Positions 24,333-36,850 of a stretch of 64,000 bases of DNA are shown here, piece after piece. Source of the DNA: Hemibagrus wyckioides. Taxonomy: Eukaryota; Chordata; Actinopteri; Siluriformes; Bagridae. Positions within the stretch are counted from its first letter, which is position 1, and every line of letters begins with the position of its first letter. Both the position numbers and the translations under genes were made by a program. The stretch is from contig NC_080717.1 of NCBI RefSeq assembly GCF_019097595.1, positions 4,211,501-4,275,500 of the forward strand. Reading direction: 5' to 3'. A model generated the notes under the pieces. That model worked only from the letters and a program-made list of their open reading frames with translations. It did no database searches and had not been told where the DNA came from.

Positions 24333-24828
24333 TATTCCAGTTTCAGTTTCTGAAATGAAATAAACAGCATATCTGCAGCTGCCTGTGCACAATATTGAAC
24401 ATCATTGAAAATACCAAATGTGTTCCAGAGTTTATGCTAAAAAGCATCGCCAAAATGTAGATTATATATACATAATCACTCCAAATTGTGGCCGATTTTT
24501 GGACCCCTCAATCCCCAAAACTCCTACAAGATACCTCAAGACATCATCATGTGTGGAAAGTGTTACTGAGCATCATCTGAAAGAATTACTAGAACACATT
24601 TGGTGCATTCATCAAACCAAACAGCATCACCAAATTAATACCAAATATTAATAAAACCCACTGGCTGCAGAGAACACATTCTTTAGTTCATCCTTTTCCC
24701 AAATGTTCTGCAGTATGCTTATTCAATCTATCATGCAATATATGGCCTCTCATTTGTTGACAGTCAATGACTCAGCTGCTAGGGGACATCTAGGGGAAGT
24801 CTAGTGTGTCCTAAATTTTACTCTAAGA
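24333..24828. repeat. Duplicated intergenic segment
   Basis: No gene. It continues the segment that is uninterrupted at 10078-10505 and resembles 2700-2990 of the U1 flank. Confidence 0.6.
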
Positions 24829-25798
24829 CAGGGGTCCCCAACCACTGGGCCTGGGCACTGGGCCATGGACCATTTGGTACCGGGCCGCAAAGAAACCATA
24901 AGCTTATAATTTTATTTATATAACTTGAAATTATATGTATTTATTTTAAAAACTTGCCACTGCCACCCATGCCTCACTCCCACATTTGACGAAGCCACAG
25001 GTTTTTCCATACATCAGTAATGCTGAGTTCACCCTGCATGGTTTAAGCCCTGATTTTCAGTTGCCAACAGGTTTTGCGAAATCGCTGACAAATGCCAGAA
25101 ATTGGAGGCAAATCAGAGCTCCTGCACACGAAACAATCGCGCAGTGTGAATTACCAATGACATGATCTGACCTAGTCACAGATGAGTCGCCGATGTCCGT
25201 GAAATATTTGCCATGCTAAATATCTGGACCTGTCAGTGACTCAAAATCATGCAGTGTGAAAGGAGTTCTGACCGAAACATACCTTGGTAATGACCTACAA
25301 CTAAAGATACAGGGCAGCAGGAAGTTCAGGGAGGAGTTATAGACCAAAATATCAGCAAGAACGGCTTCAATTAAAGCACAATATTATAGTTTAATAGAAT
25401 TTATAGGTTTTTATAAAAAGAAATGTCTTAAATATAATTATGTCAGAATAAATACGCTTTACAATTACATCAAACAGAAATAAAGCAAAAACATTTGCTT
25501 TACCAGCCACATCAGCTCATTGCAAAATTATTCATTTGGTCAATTCTGCAAAACACACAATCCTTTTTCCGCGCACTAACCATTTGGATTGCGGTTGATT
25601 CTCCCTATTGTGAAGTCATGCAGTGTGAAACCTCTTGTCGCCGATCAATCGTGCAGTGTGAACACAGCACCGACTGAATGCTACCGCAGATAGTCGCGCA
25701 GTGTGAATGCAAAAGTGATCCGACCACTCAGATCGGGCCACCGAAAAATTGTCTGGTATCAAACCGGTCTGTGGTACAAAAAAGGTTAGGGAACCCTG
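24829..25798. mobile_element. Non-autonomous hAT-type DNA transposon
   Basis: The left end reads CAGGGGTCCCCAACC and the right end, inward, CAGGGTTCCCTAACC, the classic hAT terminal repeat. The flanking octamers ctctaaga and ccccaaga (6 of 8) fit a decayed 8-bp duplication, and the paralogous flank at about 10500-10507 has cctaaga once with no insertion. The 970-bp interior has several gcagtgtgaa repeats near both ends and no transposase. Confidence 0.8.
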
Positions 25799-26341
25799 CC
25801 CCAAGAGATGGTGGAACCAGTCGAGCAATGCTAGAAGATCTAAGGGAGTGGGCTGCAGTGTAAGAATGATAAGAGTTTTTACTTTATGAATGTACTCAAC
25901 AGATGCAGGTGATGCAGGATTGTCAGAAGTACCCCTGACTAATGCCATCCTGGTTCTACAGCAACAGAACAAAATCCCAGGGTCTGTATTTTGGGTGTTT
26001 GGTGGCACCTTGCTAGCTAAAGACTTCTGCCTAGATGATGGATCTCTGTGTGCTTGTTCTCCATTCCCATTGCTTCAGGGCTTTCCATATATCCACATGG
26101 AAAGTGGAGACTGAGCAGCTCAGTTGATTATCTTTGGGACAGCAAAATGTCTGGTTTAGTCAATGACAAAAAAGCTCATTTTGAGGCCAGAGGTCAACCA
26201 ACCAGCATCCACAGCCTGGTCTCAGACAGGAGGGGGACTGGATCTCTATAAATCTACCCATGGTCCTAGAAACAGTGTGTGGAAAATATATAGAAATGTT
26301 ATCCTAAGTCAGTCACATTTTGCTGTTAAATAAGTTATATC
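25799..26341. repeat. Duplicated intergenic segment
   Basis: A copy of 10508-11058 (shared words gctagaagatctaagggagtg and ggtttagtcaatgacaaaaa). No intact frame is conserved between the two copies, so no gene is called. Confidence 0.6.
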
Positions 26342-26727
26342 ATGTTTAGAGATGGGCAGCACGGCGGCTTAGTGGTTAGCACTGTTGCCTCACAGCAAGA
26401 AGGTCCTGGGTTTGAATCCTGGGGTCGAACAGGCTGGGGCCTTTCTGTGTGGAGTTGGTATGTTCTCCCCGTGCCTGTGTGGGTTTACTCCGGGTACTTC
26501 GGTTTCCTCCCACAGTCCAAAGACATGTACATTAGGTTGATTGGTAATTCTAAATTGTCCATAGGAGTGAGTGTGTGGTTGTTTGTCTATGTGTGGCCCT
26601 GCGATGGACTGGTGACCTGTCCAGGGTGTACCCCTGCCTTTCACCCTATGTGCGCTGGGATCCAGCAGACCCCCGTGACCCTAGGAGTCCTAGGAATAAG
26701 CGACATAAGAATGAATGTTTAGAGATG
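26342..26727 (+). mobile_element. tRNA-derived SINE with 13-bp target duplication
   Basis: A 5' tRNA-like head (ggcttagtggttagcac as A box, gggtttgaatcc as B box) is followed by the conserved body of widespread teleost SINEs (tctccccgtg, tttcctcccacagtccaaag, cctgcgatggactgg). The element proper is 26355-26714 and is flanked by a perfect atgtttagagatg on both sides (26342-26354 and 26715-26727). The uninterrupted site is at 11059-11071. Confidence 0.92.
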
Positions 26728-28460
26728 TCACTTCCCAGTTACTATCTGAGGACCAGGTCTTTCAAAGCAGCTGGGAAGCTAGCATGTGTCCAGCACACAC
26801 ACAGACATTGCTGTATTTTTCTGACATGTTCCTATTGGGACAGATGTGTTTGGTCCACCAACCTATACTCTAGAGTGGATTAATTTTTTTTTTCAAATTT
26901 CAGTCAATGATGTGAATTAAAGACACTTGCTTTCTTAGGAGATCATAGATCATACATCAGATTGAGAGGAAACTAAAATCACTAAAAACACCCTTATGAT
27001 GAATCCCAGGAACAGTAAAACAAGAGCATGCAGAATCATCAAACTCTCTATCCATCCTAAGCACAATCTCTTCTGCCTACTAGAATCTGGTAAGAGGTAC
27101 TGCAACATTTCAGCCACAACTGACAGACATTCTAACAGCTTCTTTTTCCAGGAAGTAACAGTCGTAGATCTAAAGCTTTTCAGTTTCAAAAGCAGATATA
27201 CCACTTAACCATTTTTATATAATGTCTCTACAGATATTATTTCAGTTAACAGATTTAGATATTTTTTAATTCATTATTAGGAAATCAACACTTAATGAAG
27301 TCTAGTCTGAATCTATTCACTATCTTTTTCTATCTTTTTCTTTTTTTCATTTAATGACCAATTCCTGTGGTGTCATCAATTAAGTTTTTTTGCTACTTGG
27401 TAATTGGTAATATATGCTTTTTGACCATTATCTGATGGTCAAAATCGTATGAGAAAGCATGAAAAATCCACACTCGATGAATAAATAATGAAAATACTGA
27501 ACCGGATGATAAATGATTATGACTCGATTTCTGAAACAATTTATCTTTGTTGTTTGATGCTTCACTTTGGTTCAAGTAAAATGTGTGTGAAAAAGTTTTA
27601 CTTGACCCTCAATGGTGAAGAAACTTCTCCACATTTAAGAAAACAACATTCACCAACAATATTAAATAAAAATAAAAATTAATTTCACTCTAAAAAGAGT
27701 TTGGAAGCCGATGCTGCACAAGCTCGGTATTAAGATTAATACATCAGTAACCTTTGTTATATTTTTATAGCTGATTTAATAATCCTCACTGCATTCACTG
27801 GCCTCACTTATACTCCAAAATAAAAAAACTCCAAAATAAAATTAATAACGCAAGGAGTTCTTTATCCTTAGCAGTGCCTATTGCCAGAAATACGAGCTCA
27901 GAGGTGAGAGAATAAAACAAAGTTTAATAATAATGTTGACCCACATCCCTTTTAAAAATACACTAGCAATGAAACAATGCTACTCTTAAAAATAAAGAAC
28001 AGGTTTTTAATGGGATTGATTTTTACATTTATTCCGTCATTACCAATAATTAGTCATACAAATGAGGACATAAAATCTGTACAGCACAAAATACAGATGC
28101 ATTACAAAAAATCACAGAACAAAAAATAATACAAGTTGGATTTTTTAGAATTTCACTGTGACTGAAAGTTCATACTTCAACACTTCAAAGAAATAATAGT
28201 TTAAAATACATAAACATGAGTATTTCCTTTAACCATGAGCACAGAAATAAATCCTGAAGCATAGCAATGTCTCTAAACTGAAAAAAAATGAAAAACATCT
28301 TAAATACATGCAACTTTAATATATTTTTTGTTATGAGATTAGTGTAAAAAAAAAGGATTATTTCTAGAATTATTTTCTGCCTTTTTCTGTTTGCATAACA
28401 TATGTCATATCACTGAAATTAAATATATGAAGTGCATTTACTTTACATGTATTGGTCGGG
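26728..28460. repeat. 3' flank of U5
   Basis: No gene. 26990-27210 matches 13150-13370 and 27470-28460 matches 13730-14685. The U5 3' UTR and polyadenylation site should lie just below 28460. Confidence 0.6.
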
Positions 28461-30050
28461 TTATAAATCAACTATGTTATATCTTACAGTTTTCTTCACA
28501 TCGGAGTACACACACTCATCTGATGAGCCACGTTTCCTTTTTTCAGCTTTGGCTTTCTTCTTGGAGAACTGCAAAGCTGCATAATTCAGTGATTCAGCTT
28601 CAGATTCCTGAAGGTGAAGAAGTCCATATCAAATCAATAACCATATAATATGTGTAACTGCTCTATAGACACTAAGTACACAGAACAAGAGGAGCATCAA
28701 AATAAACGTTTGGGACTTTGCTGCAAATCTGAGCAAACTGACTGTGTACATTGTATCTAGAATATTGTAATGATTAATTAATATGAATGTAGTAATATTT
28801 CACCTACATACTGTAAGTACACATACCTGACTCTGTTCTGCGGAATGTCCTATAGAAGATTTCACTATCAATACAGAAACACACTTATTACTAAAACTAA
28901 AGTTAAATATATGTATTTTAATAAATATTATTTTTGTGATGACAAAAGCACTTACATCTAGAGTTTTCAGATTTTCTCCTCAGTATGAAATAAGTGAGAC
29001 AGAAAATCAGAAGTGCACACAAACCCAAAGCCGTTCCCAAACCGATCACTGTCCAATGTAGAGAGCTGATCATTTCTGATACTGTTATTTCACCACATTA
29101 TATTTATACTACTACAAAAGATTTTCGGAGCAAATTATGCATATAAATTAAGACATCGTACCTGTGTTTTCCTGTGTGTTCATGTTAGTGTTGTTTCCAT
29201 GCAGTGTTGGTTCACACACCACTGAATTATCACTCAGAGCAGGTTTAGATGTTTCTAATAGAATATTAACATGCTCACATATAAACATTTATCATGATTC
29301 ACTTAGAAAAAGTCTGTATCTCAGTGTTGTCAAAGAAAACACAGTCAGCATTTCATTATTTTCTATTATTTGTCATCCCACTACCATAAAACAATAGATT
29401 CATCAATTTCCGTGCGAATCTTTTTTACCTTTAATTTTAAAATAAGTTCCATCTCCAAACACAAGGTTGACTCTCGTCAGTGCACAGTAGTACATGGCTT
29501 CATCAGACTGAATGATGTTTGAAATGGTCATATTGAAGCAGTTAGAAGATCTTTCTATTCGAAAACGAGACTTTTGGAATCCAGTGTAAAACACTTCTCC
29601 ACCATTTTTATACACTGTGACTATAATCTGAGGTTTTTCTCTGTTTGTTTGCTTAAACCACGTAATTATTCCAAATGTGTTTTCTGGAACGCAACACCGC
29701 AGAGTGGCCGAGTGGCCAATAGTCACACTGAGCTCTTTATCAGGCTGATAAACTGGTGACTCTGTAGTGGATTGTGCAGTAACCCAGCGTCTACCAGGTT
29801 GAACTGTATCTAGAAAAACAAATTAGGTAGTCAAAGTAATTCAGATATTATTATGCATAAAGTGTTATTGAAAATCACTACAAAGGAATGATATTTGATA
29901 AATGTTCCTTCTACATACAACTTAATAGTTTTTATGTACATTTTATTGTAGATGTAGATAAGTAGAGTAGATTTAAAAACTAACAATAATTTGCTCAAAT
30001 TACTTACACATGGTGCTGGAGATCAAAATTAAAATCCAGAAATTGGTCAT
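28461..30050 (-). CDS. nitr: NITR-like inhibitory receptor U5 (six exons)
   Basis: Exons on the minus strand: 30008-30050 leader (MTNFWILILISSTM), 29429-29809 V, 29162-29254 stalk, 28956-29075 transmembrane, 28827-28864 short cytoplasmic, 28461-28607 ITIM. Phases agree; 273 residues. The V domain has LRCC, TWFKQ, SDEAMYYCALTRV and the J-like VFGDGTYFKIKG. The upstream stalk acceptor is ATATG as in U3, but the substitute acceptor is TTCTATTAG. ITIM LNYAAL (Tyr about 234) and CVYSDV (Tyr about 259) are intact. From the ITIM exon to the stalk exon the gene, introns included, is nearly identical to U3, yet the V exons differ at about one residue in five. Confidence 0.83.
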
Positions 30051-30127
30051 CGTTCATTTCTTATAAATTCTACAGTGCTTGTATCACATCTATAAACAGA
30101 ATATGAATACACCTGAAGCATGGTTTG

Positions 30128-30190
30128 AAATTATATTTATACTTCAGGCAGTCTGTACTGAGAACGCCCAGAATATGATGTGATTGGTTG
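30128..30190 (-). promoter_or_regulatory. Putative core promoter of U5
   Basis: Minus-strand CCAAT box (CAACCAATC, 30182-30190) and TATA-like word (about 30129-30140) in the conserved block. Confidence 0.45.
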
Positions 30191-30830
30191 CATTAAAACA
30201 AAGCTATGATACGCAAGCAGATGTTTTTCTGATCTGCCTACATCTGCCCCAAATTTTCCATTTGTGCTTTGGTGATGCACAGAGAAATCATGACATAGAT
30301 GTTCTGACAGAATGGAAAATGTGGTTTACTCATATACTCACCTGTATCTACACTAACGTCTCACTGTTGTTCATTTTAATTGCCTACTTTGCTCACAAAC
30401 AAATCAAATTGCATGTACTGTAGACTTGTCCCTATACATTCCTGATGTCACCATCCTGGAACGTGGGAGTCAGTGCTGTGTTCAGCTGTACTGTGAATTG
30501 TATTGAAGTGTATGATATAACTGAACTTCTTCAGATATATAATGTTCAAAAAATAGCCAATACATTCAAGGCCTGCTCTGAGACCTGAAACAAATCACAT
30601 TTGTTTGTGTCACAATATAAAATATATAACTGTACAACTGTCAGTACATTTAAATACACTGGTTACTATAAATACACCAACATTTCTTCAAGTGTTTAAT
30701 GTAGCTTAATACTTTCTACACTTACATTTTACTAACAGAGCTTGATAGATGAGAATTTACTGCCACCTAGAGAGTGATAGTGGTGTTTATTTAAATCATA
30801 ATTTGTTTGTGCATTTTTTGTGCCCTCAAC
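30191..30830. repeat. 5' flank of U5 (duplicated unit)
   Basis: No gene. It matches 16421-17085 in order and ends at the shared DIRS insertion point. Confidence 0.6.
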
Positions 30831-33750
30831 TCAACGGAGGGAACTCAACACTGCATCATTGCTGAGTCTATAGAAATGCTTCTTTGCGTTAATTGTGTCT
30901 GAAATCACAGCAATTCATCAGCTTGGGTAGGTCATGTGACGAAGTGGAACATGCCAGCAAGACCATAAAAGGACATCTACATCACATTACTCCAGATTCT
31001 TTGTCTTCATTAAACACCCTGTGTATGTTTGTTTCAATTGTTTGTCCCAACTGTCTAGATAATAGAAAAAGAAGCTCCAGCTCCAACTCCTGATTATGTC
31101 GCTCAGTCTGGTCTGTGGGTGAAAGACGGAACTCTCTCCAAAAATTAGAGGTGAATTGGGGACCGCTGTCAGAGACAATATTCCGAGGGATGCCTTGCAG
31201 GCGGAAAACATGCCGGAGAATGAGTTGGACAGTTTCTTTGGTGGTAGGGAGTTTGGGCAGAGGAACAAAGAGGGCCATCTTAGAGAAGCAATCTACTATG
31301 GAAAGGATGGTGGTATGGCCGGCGGAGGTGGTAGACAGGAAGTCCAGGACTATGTGCGACCATGGTCATCTGGGGCTGGGAGGAGTGTGAAGGAGGCCAG
31401 CAGACAGAGTCTTAGAGCTCAGGTAGGACATGCTGCTATGAATCCACAAACGTCCCTACTCATCAACGGCCACCAGAAGCGCTGCTGAAAGACCGGCAGG
31501 GTGCGAGGGGCACCTGGATGGCAGAACAGTCGGGAACCATGGCACCATTGGAGAATCTGGGAGTGCTGGTGGTCCTGAATGAAGAGCCTCTCCTCCAGAT
31601 AGTTATTAGGAACTGGTCATCCAGAAACCACTGGCTGGACTTTGCACTCGATGTTAAGGTGTTGTAAGGCTCGCACTGAAATGGAAGGGGGAAGGAGAAG
31701 TTTAGAAGTGGGTTCTCCTTTGTCAGAGACATGTAGTCATGAGAGAGCATATAGCGTCCCATTCATAGATCCCGGGTGATAGGACAGAGAAAAATTGAGC
31801 CACCCGAAAAAAGAGTGCCCAGCGGGCTTGGCTAGGATTTAAACATTTGGTTATCTGGAGGTACTCCAAATTCTGGTGGTCAGTCCAAACTAGAAGGGTT
31901 GCTCTGCACCCTCCAGCCAGTGATGCCACTTCTCCTGTGCAAGCTAGATGGCCAAGAGCTCTCATTCCCTGATGGCATAGTTCTGTTCAGTGAGGTCAGA
32001 TGGCAAGAAAAGAAGGCACATGGATCAGAAGCATCTACCTCTACAGTGAACTGGCATGAGGGTTCCAGTAAGGTAAGGACTGGTGCAGAGGTAAAGAGAT
32101 CCATAAGTTTGCTGAACGCAGGTTTGGCTTTAGTCCAGAAAAATGTCAAAGAATGGGGGTGAGGCGGTGTGGCCAGACCCTCACCGCCTTGATCCTGGCA
32201 GGACCTGGATCTGTATGCTACCAGCCAAGAGTATTAATTCCAGGAAGGTAGCGCTGGTGACATGGAACTCACACTTCCCAGTCTTCACATACAGACGGTT
32301 CTGAAGCAGACACCTGAGCACAGACTGAAGACATCCTGGTGATGATCAGTAGTGGTCACCCACAGGGGTTTAGTGCGGTGTGATGTCTGGTTAAGGGTGT
32401 GACCATCTAGTGCCCTGACCTGGACAGTCGAATATCTAACTGACGAGTTAGTTTGATGTCCAGGAACTCTGAATCCGGCCCGGAGTCCACAAAGGCCTCC
32501 AACTCATGAATCTGGTTACCGATGGTGACGCAGACCTTGAGAAGAGGTTTGAAGGGGATTGGAAGGGGTAGCCGCTGTCCCTTAATTCAACGACAAGCCC
32601 AACCTTTTGCTAGACAGGAGTAAGCCCAGCCTTTCCACAGTATAGGCAGGGTCCATTGGCCCAGCACCACTTCTTCTCGGTGGAGGATAACTGCCTTCGG
32701 CGACCACCATGGGCTGGGTAGATGGCCAGGTACCTGATGAAGGGGCTGCAGAATAAGGTGCTGAAGAAGCTGCAGGTGAGGGTCTAGGTTGCCAGGAGCA
32801 TCATTAGATGTTCTCTCAACTCTCCCAGGTGGCCAGGGAAATAAGATCATCCAGCTTAGTTGGCAGTTCATGAACATCGAGCTCATCCTTGATGTCAGCA
32901 GTGAGAGCTTGATTGAAGGTGTTGTAAGGTGCAGTCAGATTCCAGCCACTATCAGCAGTGGCCGTGCGGAAGTCCACTGCAAATTCGGCCACTGATTGGC
33001 GCCCCTGAGCGGTCTTGAATAAATACCTACCAGCATCCTTCTAAGGTCAGGAGGTGTCGAAAACCTTCCAAAATTCTCCAGAAAAGTTGACAATGGAAGA
33101 GCAGATGGCCAACTGATATTCCCATTCCATGGTGGCCCAAAGCTTGGCTTTACTGGTGAGCAGGGAGAAGACATATGCCACCTTGGAGCATTCTGAAAGA
33201 AATAAGGAAGGTTGTTCAAAGACTACAGCACACTGCGTCAAGAAGGTGACACAGATGCCTCCTTCTCTGGTTTGGGAGCGGTCCTAGATGGCCACCCCAC
33301 TTATTGCATTTGGGAGGGCTGTACACTTTCCCCAATAGCTCGGCTCACAGGGGACCTAGCCAGGGTATGCCATAACCAAGTTCGCCTGTTACTGGTGGCT
33401 CCTCATTGGCCCACCTGAATCTGGCTTCTGGACCTAAATTCCTTTCTGGATGGTGCTCATTGGGTGATTCCTCTCAATGACCTCCTGACCTCCTCTCTCA
33501 ATTCTTCACCCCACCTAGATTTTGGAACTACTTGTTCTGGTCCTGGACCAGCTCCTAGACTCTGGTCTCCCACATGAGTTTGTGGAGACTATGTTGAACT
33601 TTTGCCTCTGGTGTAATCAGCATCATTAGGTTCTAATTCACTGCCTTGTTAGTACAGTGCCCTTTCACACCATCAAGGACAGACATCTCCTGGTGTGTAG
33701 TGGCAATGGTATTGGTGTTCCCATAGCATCAGCCATCACAGGAAAACTAC
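30831..33750 (+). mobile_element. DIRS-like remnant (DIRS-C) split by a Gypsy fragment
   Basis: 30831-31075 is the left DIRS inverted repeat (gagggaactcaacactgc, ggtcatgtgacgaag, acatctacatcacattactcc). 33266-33750 is the DIRS right portion (gatggccaccccacttattgc, tactggtggctcctcattgg), matching 41070-41640. Most of the body was lost. Confidence 0.6.
31076..33265 (-). mobile_element. Ty3/Gypsy internal fragment (Gypsy-2), degraded
   Basis: On the minus strand: gag (about 33240-32600), a protease remnant near 32460, the end of the reverse transcriptase and RNase H (about 32160-31750) and integrase (about 31500-31080, VPLPKLPTTKE and VSDSGPQFTSNFW). The central reverse transcriptase with its catalytic DD box is deleted, there are many frameshifts, and no LTRs are seen. 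The integrase resembles that of Gypsy-1, so both belong to one lineage. Confidence 0.75.
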
Positions 33751-35263
33751 ACCATGTAACCTTACCTATGTTTTGGTTTGGTTTGGTTTGGTTTAAGATA
33801 ATTACTTTAGTTTGTCGCTGTCCTTGGTGTTGAAACTCTTTGTGAAGTGGTGCACATCAGTTACCATAGAAACATTAACCACAGGGTAAAAATGAAGCCT
33901 TCCTGCAAGGTTTCTGTAATGCTGTCTCCTCCACAACTCCTTATCAGCTGATCCAGTTCTGTTTAGTATTTATGGTTTTATATTACACACAACATATTAC
34001 AGAATGATCATTTATAAAAGTACTTTTAAAATAAAATAAAATATGAATTTTATAAATAATAGAGCAGCAAAGTAAAGGAAAGTAGTGATGAAGATCAGGG
34101 CACTGAGCAGACAATAAATGATTTACCTGAGAAAATCTACTAGGAAATGTTATGTTAATAGTTGACTTAATTGTCAATTGTTAATTGTTGACTTGTTGAA
34201 TTCAATAACTCTGACATTCTTACAGACATTCTGTGTGTGAAAGTCAGCATTAGAGACAGGTGATGCTGAATGTACTTCACGAAATCTGTTGCTGGGTGTC
34301 AGTTGTGGTCAGAATTTTTCTGATGAACTATTGCTATTGTTAGTCTTCCTGTATAAGAACAGCAAAGTGTTAAATGATACTTGTGCAAAACACTGTAGCT
34401 GCAACAAGCAGGATGTACTAATACTTTTAAGTGCACATATTTGCATGATCAGCTTTTTGCACTCACTCATAGTGAGAAACCAGCAAAAAGAGCTCCAAGT
34501 TCAGTAACTGAATGAAGGATGTAAGTTACATACAGTGTGAATTTAAAAGCCTGGCTTATGTCAGGTTTATGGCACCACAATTAGAAAAATTAAGTAAATC
34601 TAGAAAAACTATTTTAAAAAAAATGAAAACAAAAAAACATTATTAGAAGTGATTGGCAGTCAGATTTACCAACACGTTATACAGATATAGCTCAGTTGCA
34701 TTGGTTGTTTGTTACTGGTGAGTTAATAATCCTCACTGCATTCACTGGATGTGTGTGTCACAGTCCCTGACTTGTATATAGAACCAACCCACAACTATTT
34801 TTAACATACACCAGTATTATTATTTGAACTAGAAATTTTTTAAATAATGTAAAAGAACACATTTTACTGAAATTGCTCTTTTTTTGCATTTATTGTCAGG
34901 TAATCAGTCAGAAAAAGGAGGCCACAAAATCTGTATAAAGTAAAACACTAAAATCGTACAACAATGTAAAAAATATATTTTTTCATACATTTTGTTTTAC
35001 AGTTAGTGGAATGGAATACCAGGACACTTGATAGAAATCATGGTGGGAAAATACATCAGTTACTTTACTTTAATGTTACTTCACTGTACAAAGTTACTTT
35101 AAACAATATCTTGTCAAAGACAATTTCAAGCTTGTAGAATTGTAATTGTCGAAATGTAGAATTTTAACTCATAATGATAAGTAAGGAATATACTTTACTA
35201 TATGTTTTTTTTGCTAAAATCTTATCACTGTGTAATATTACCATGTGTTATGAGACATTTATG
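33751..35263. repeat. 3' flank of U6 (duplicated unit)
   Basis: No gene. 34200-34510 is repeated at 43190-43515, 52020-52335 and 61075-61290 (shared words attgctattgttagtcttcc and gcaaaacactgtag). A short GGTTT run lies at 33773-33794. The open frame 34289-34507 is a shadow of this repeat; its relatives are longer or shorter and show no domain. Confidence 0.6.
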
Positions 35264-35402
35264 TTATCTTACAGTTTTCTTCACATCGGAGTACACACAC
35301 TCCTCTGATGAGACAGTTTTTCTTTTTTCAGCTTTGGCTTTCCTCTTGGAGAATTGCAAAGCTGCGTAATTCAGTCCTTCAGCTTCAGATTCCTGTATAA
35401 TA

Positions 35403-35444
<42 letters not shown>

Positions 35445-36715
35445 TGTAATAACATTTTAGCGGAAAAAAAATTCTTCACCTGTGCCTGCCTTGTTCCTGG
35501 AGAATATTCTATAGAGGTGTTAGCTATTAATACAGAAACACATGTATTAGTCATTTTAATAGAACTAAACTTTACTGCATTCATAAACCTTTTATTTATG
35601 TGATGAGAAAAGCACTTACATCTAGAGTTTCTATATTTTCTTCTCCTCAGTATGAAATAAGTGAGACAGAAAATCAGAAGTGCGCACAAACCCAAAGCCG
35701 TTCCCAATCCGAGCACTTTCAAATGTAGAGATCTGATCATTTCTGATTCTGTTATTTCACCACAACATATTTATATTAGTACAAATTATTTTCTGAGCAA
35801 ATTATGCTTTATGAATTAAGAATACTTAATTAATACTGAATTATGAGGTATCTTACCTGTTTTGTCTAGTGTGTTTATGTTAGTGTTGTTTCCATGCAGT
35901 TTTGTTTCACACACCACTGACGGTTTAGATGTTTCTGATGCAATAGTAACATGTTCACCTATTAACATTTATCATATTTCACTTTGTAAACATCTGTAAC
36001 TCTGTTATTGAAGAAAACACAGTTAGTATTTTACTACTTCATTATTATGTGACTTCCAGGTTAAACATGGTACAAGGGGAAAGGCCACTAAATTAAGAAG
36101 CTTAATCAATTTCAGTAGAAATCCTACCTTTAATTTTTAAGTAAGTTCCATCTCCAAACACAAGATTGAGTCTCGTCACTGCACAGTAGTACATGGCTTC
36201 ATCAGACTGAGTGATATTTAAAATGGTCATATTGCAGCAGTTTGAAGCTCGTTCTATTCGGAAACAAGGCTTTCGGAATCCATTGTGAAACACTGCTCCA
36301 CTACTTTTAAATACCGATACTATAATCTGAGGTTTTTTTCTGTTTGGTTGCTTAAACCAGGCAATTATCCCAACTTCTTTATCTAGAACACAACACTGTA
36401 GAGTAGCCGAGTCTCCAATATTCACACTGAGCTCTTTATGAGGCTGATCAACTGGTGACTCTGTGAGGGATTGTGCAGTAACCCAGCATCTACCATTTTG
36501 GACTGTACCTAAAAAAGCAAATACATTAACTGAGTAATGAATGTAATTCAGATGACTTTACTTTAAACAATAACAGTCTTTATTTTTTTTAAAAACTGCA
36601 TACAGATTAATATTTGCCATAGACTTTTAAAAATACATCAAACAATAGGAATAATTTGCTCATATTACTTACACATATTGCTGAAGATCAAAATTAAAAT
36701 CCATAAATCAGTCAT
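35264..36715 (-). CDS. nitr: NITR-like inhibitory receptor U6 (six exons)
   Basis: Exons on the minus strand: 36673-36715 leader (MTDLWILILIFSNM), 36128-36508 V, 35857-35958 stalk, 35620-35742 transmembrane, 35480-35523 short cytoplasmic, 35264-35392 ITIM. Phases agree; 273 residues. The V domain has LQCC, AWFKQP, SDEAMYYCAVTRL and VFGDGTYLKIKG. The stalk has a 15-nt internal deletion. The short exon's usual donor CAG|GT is CAG|GC here, and a GTGAAG donor 6 nt on adds two codons (Ala-Gln). ITIM LNYAAL (Tyr about 240) and CVYSDV (Tyr about 265) are kept, but the stop falls right after KKTVR, removing the last six residues seen in U1-U5. An AAT repeat borders the ITIM-exon acceptor. Confidence 0.83.
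35398..35443. repeat. (AAT)n microsatellite at the ITIM-exon acceptor of U6
   Basis: About 14 AAT units in the last intron of U6, within 10 bp of the acceptor (ATACAG on the minus strand). Confidence 0.9.
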
Positions 36716-36787
36716 TTTTCATTTCTCATAAAATGGAAAGTGTTTGTTATTTATCAACAGAATATAAATGCACATGAAGCGTGGTTT

Positions 36788-36850
36788 GAATTTATATTTA
36801 TACTGCAGGCGGTCTGTACTGAACACACCCAGAATATGACATGATTGGTT
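36788..36850 (-). promoter_or_regulatory. Putative core promoter of U6
   Basis: Minus-strand CCAAT box (AACCAATC, 36843-36850) and TATA-like AATATAAATTC (about 36788-36799) in the conserved block upstream of the start codon. Confidence 0.45.
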
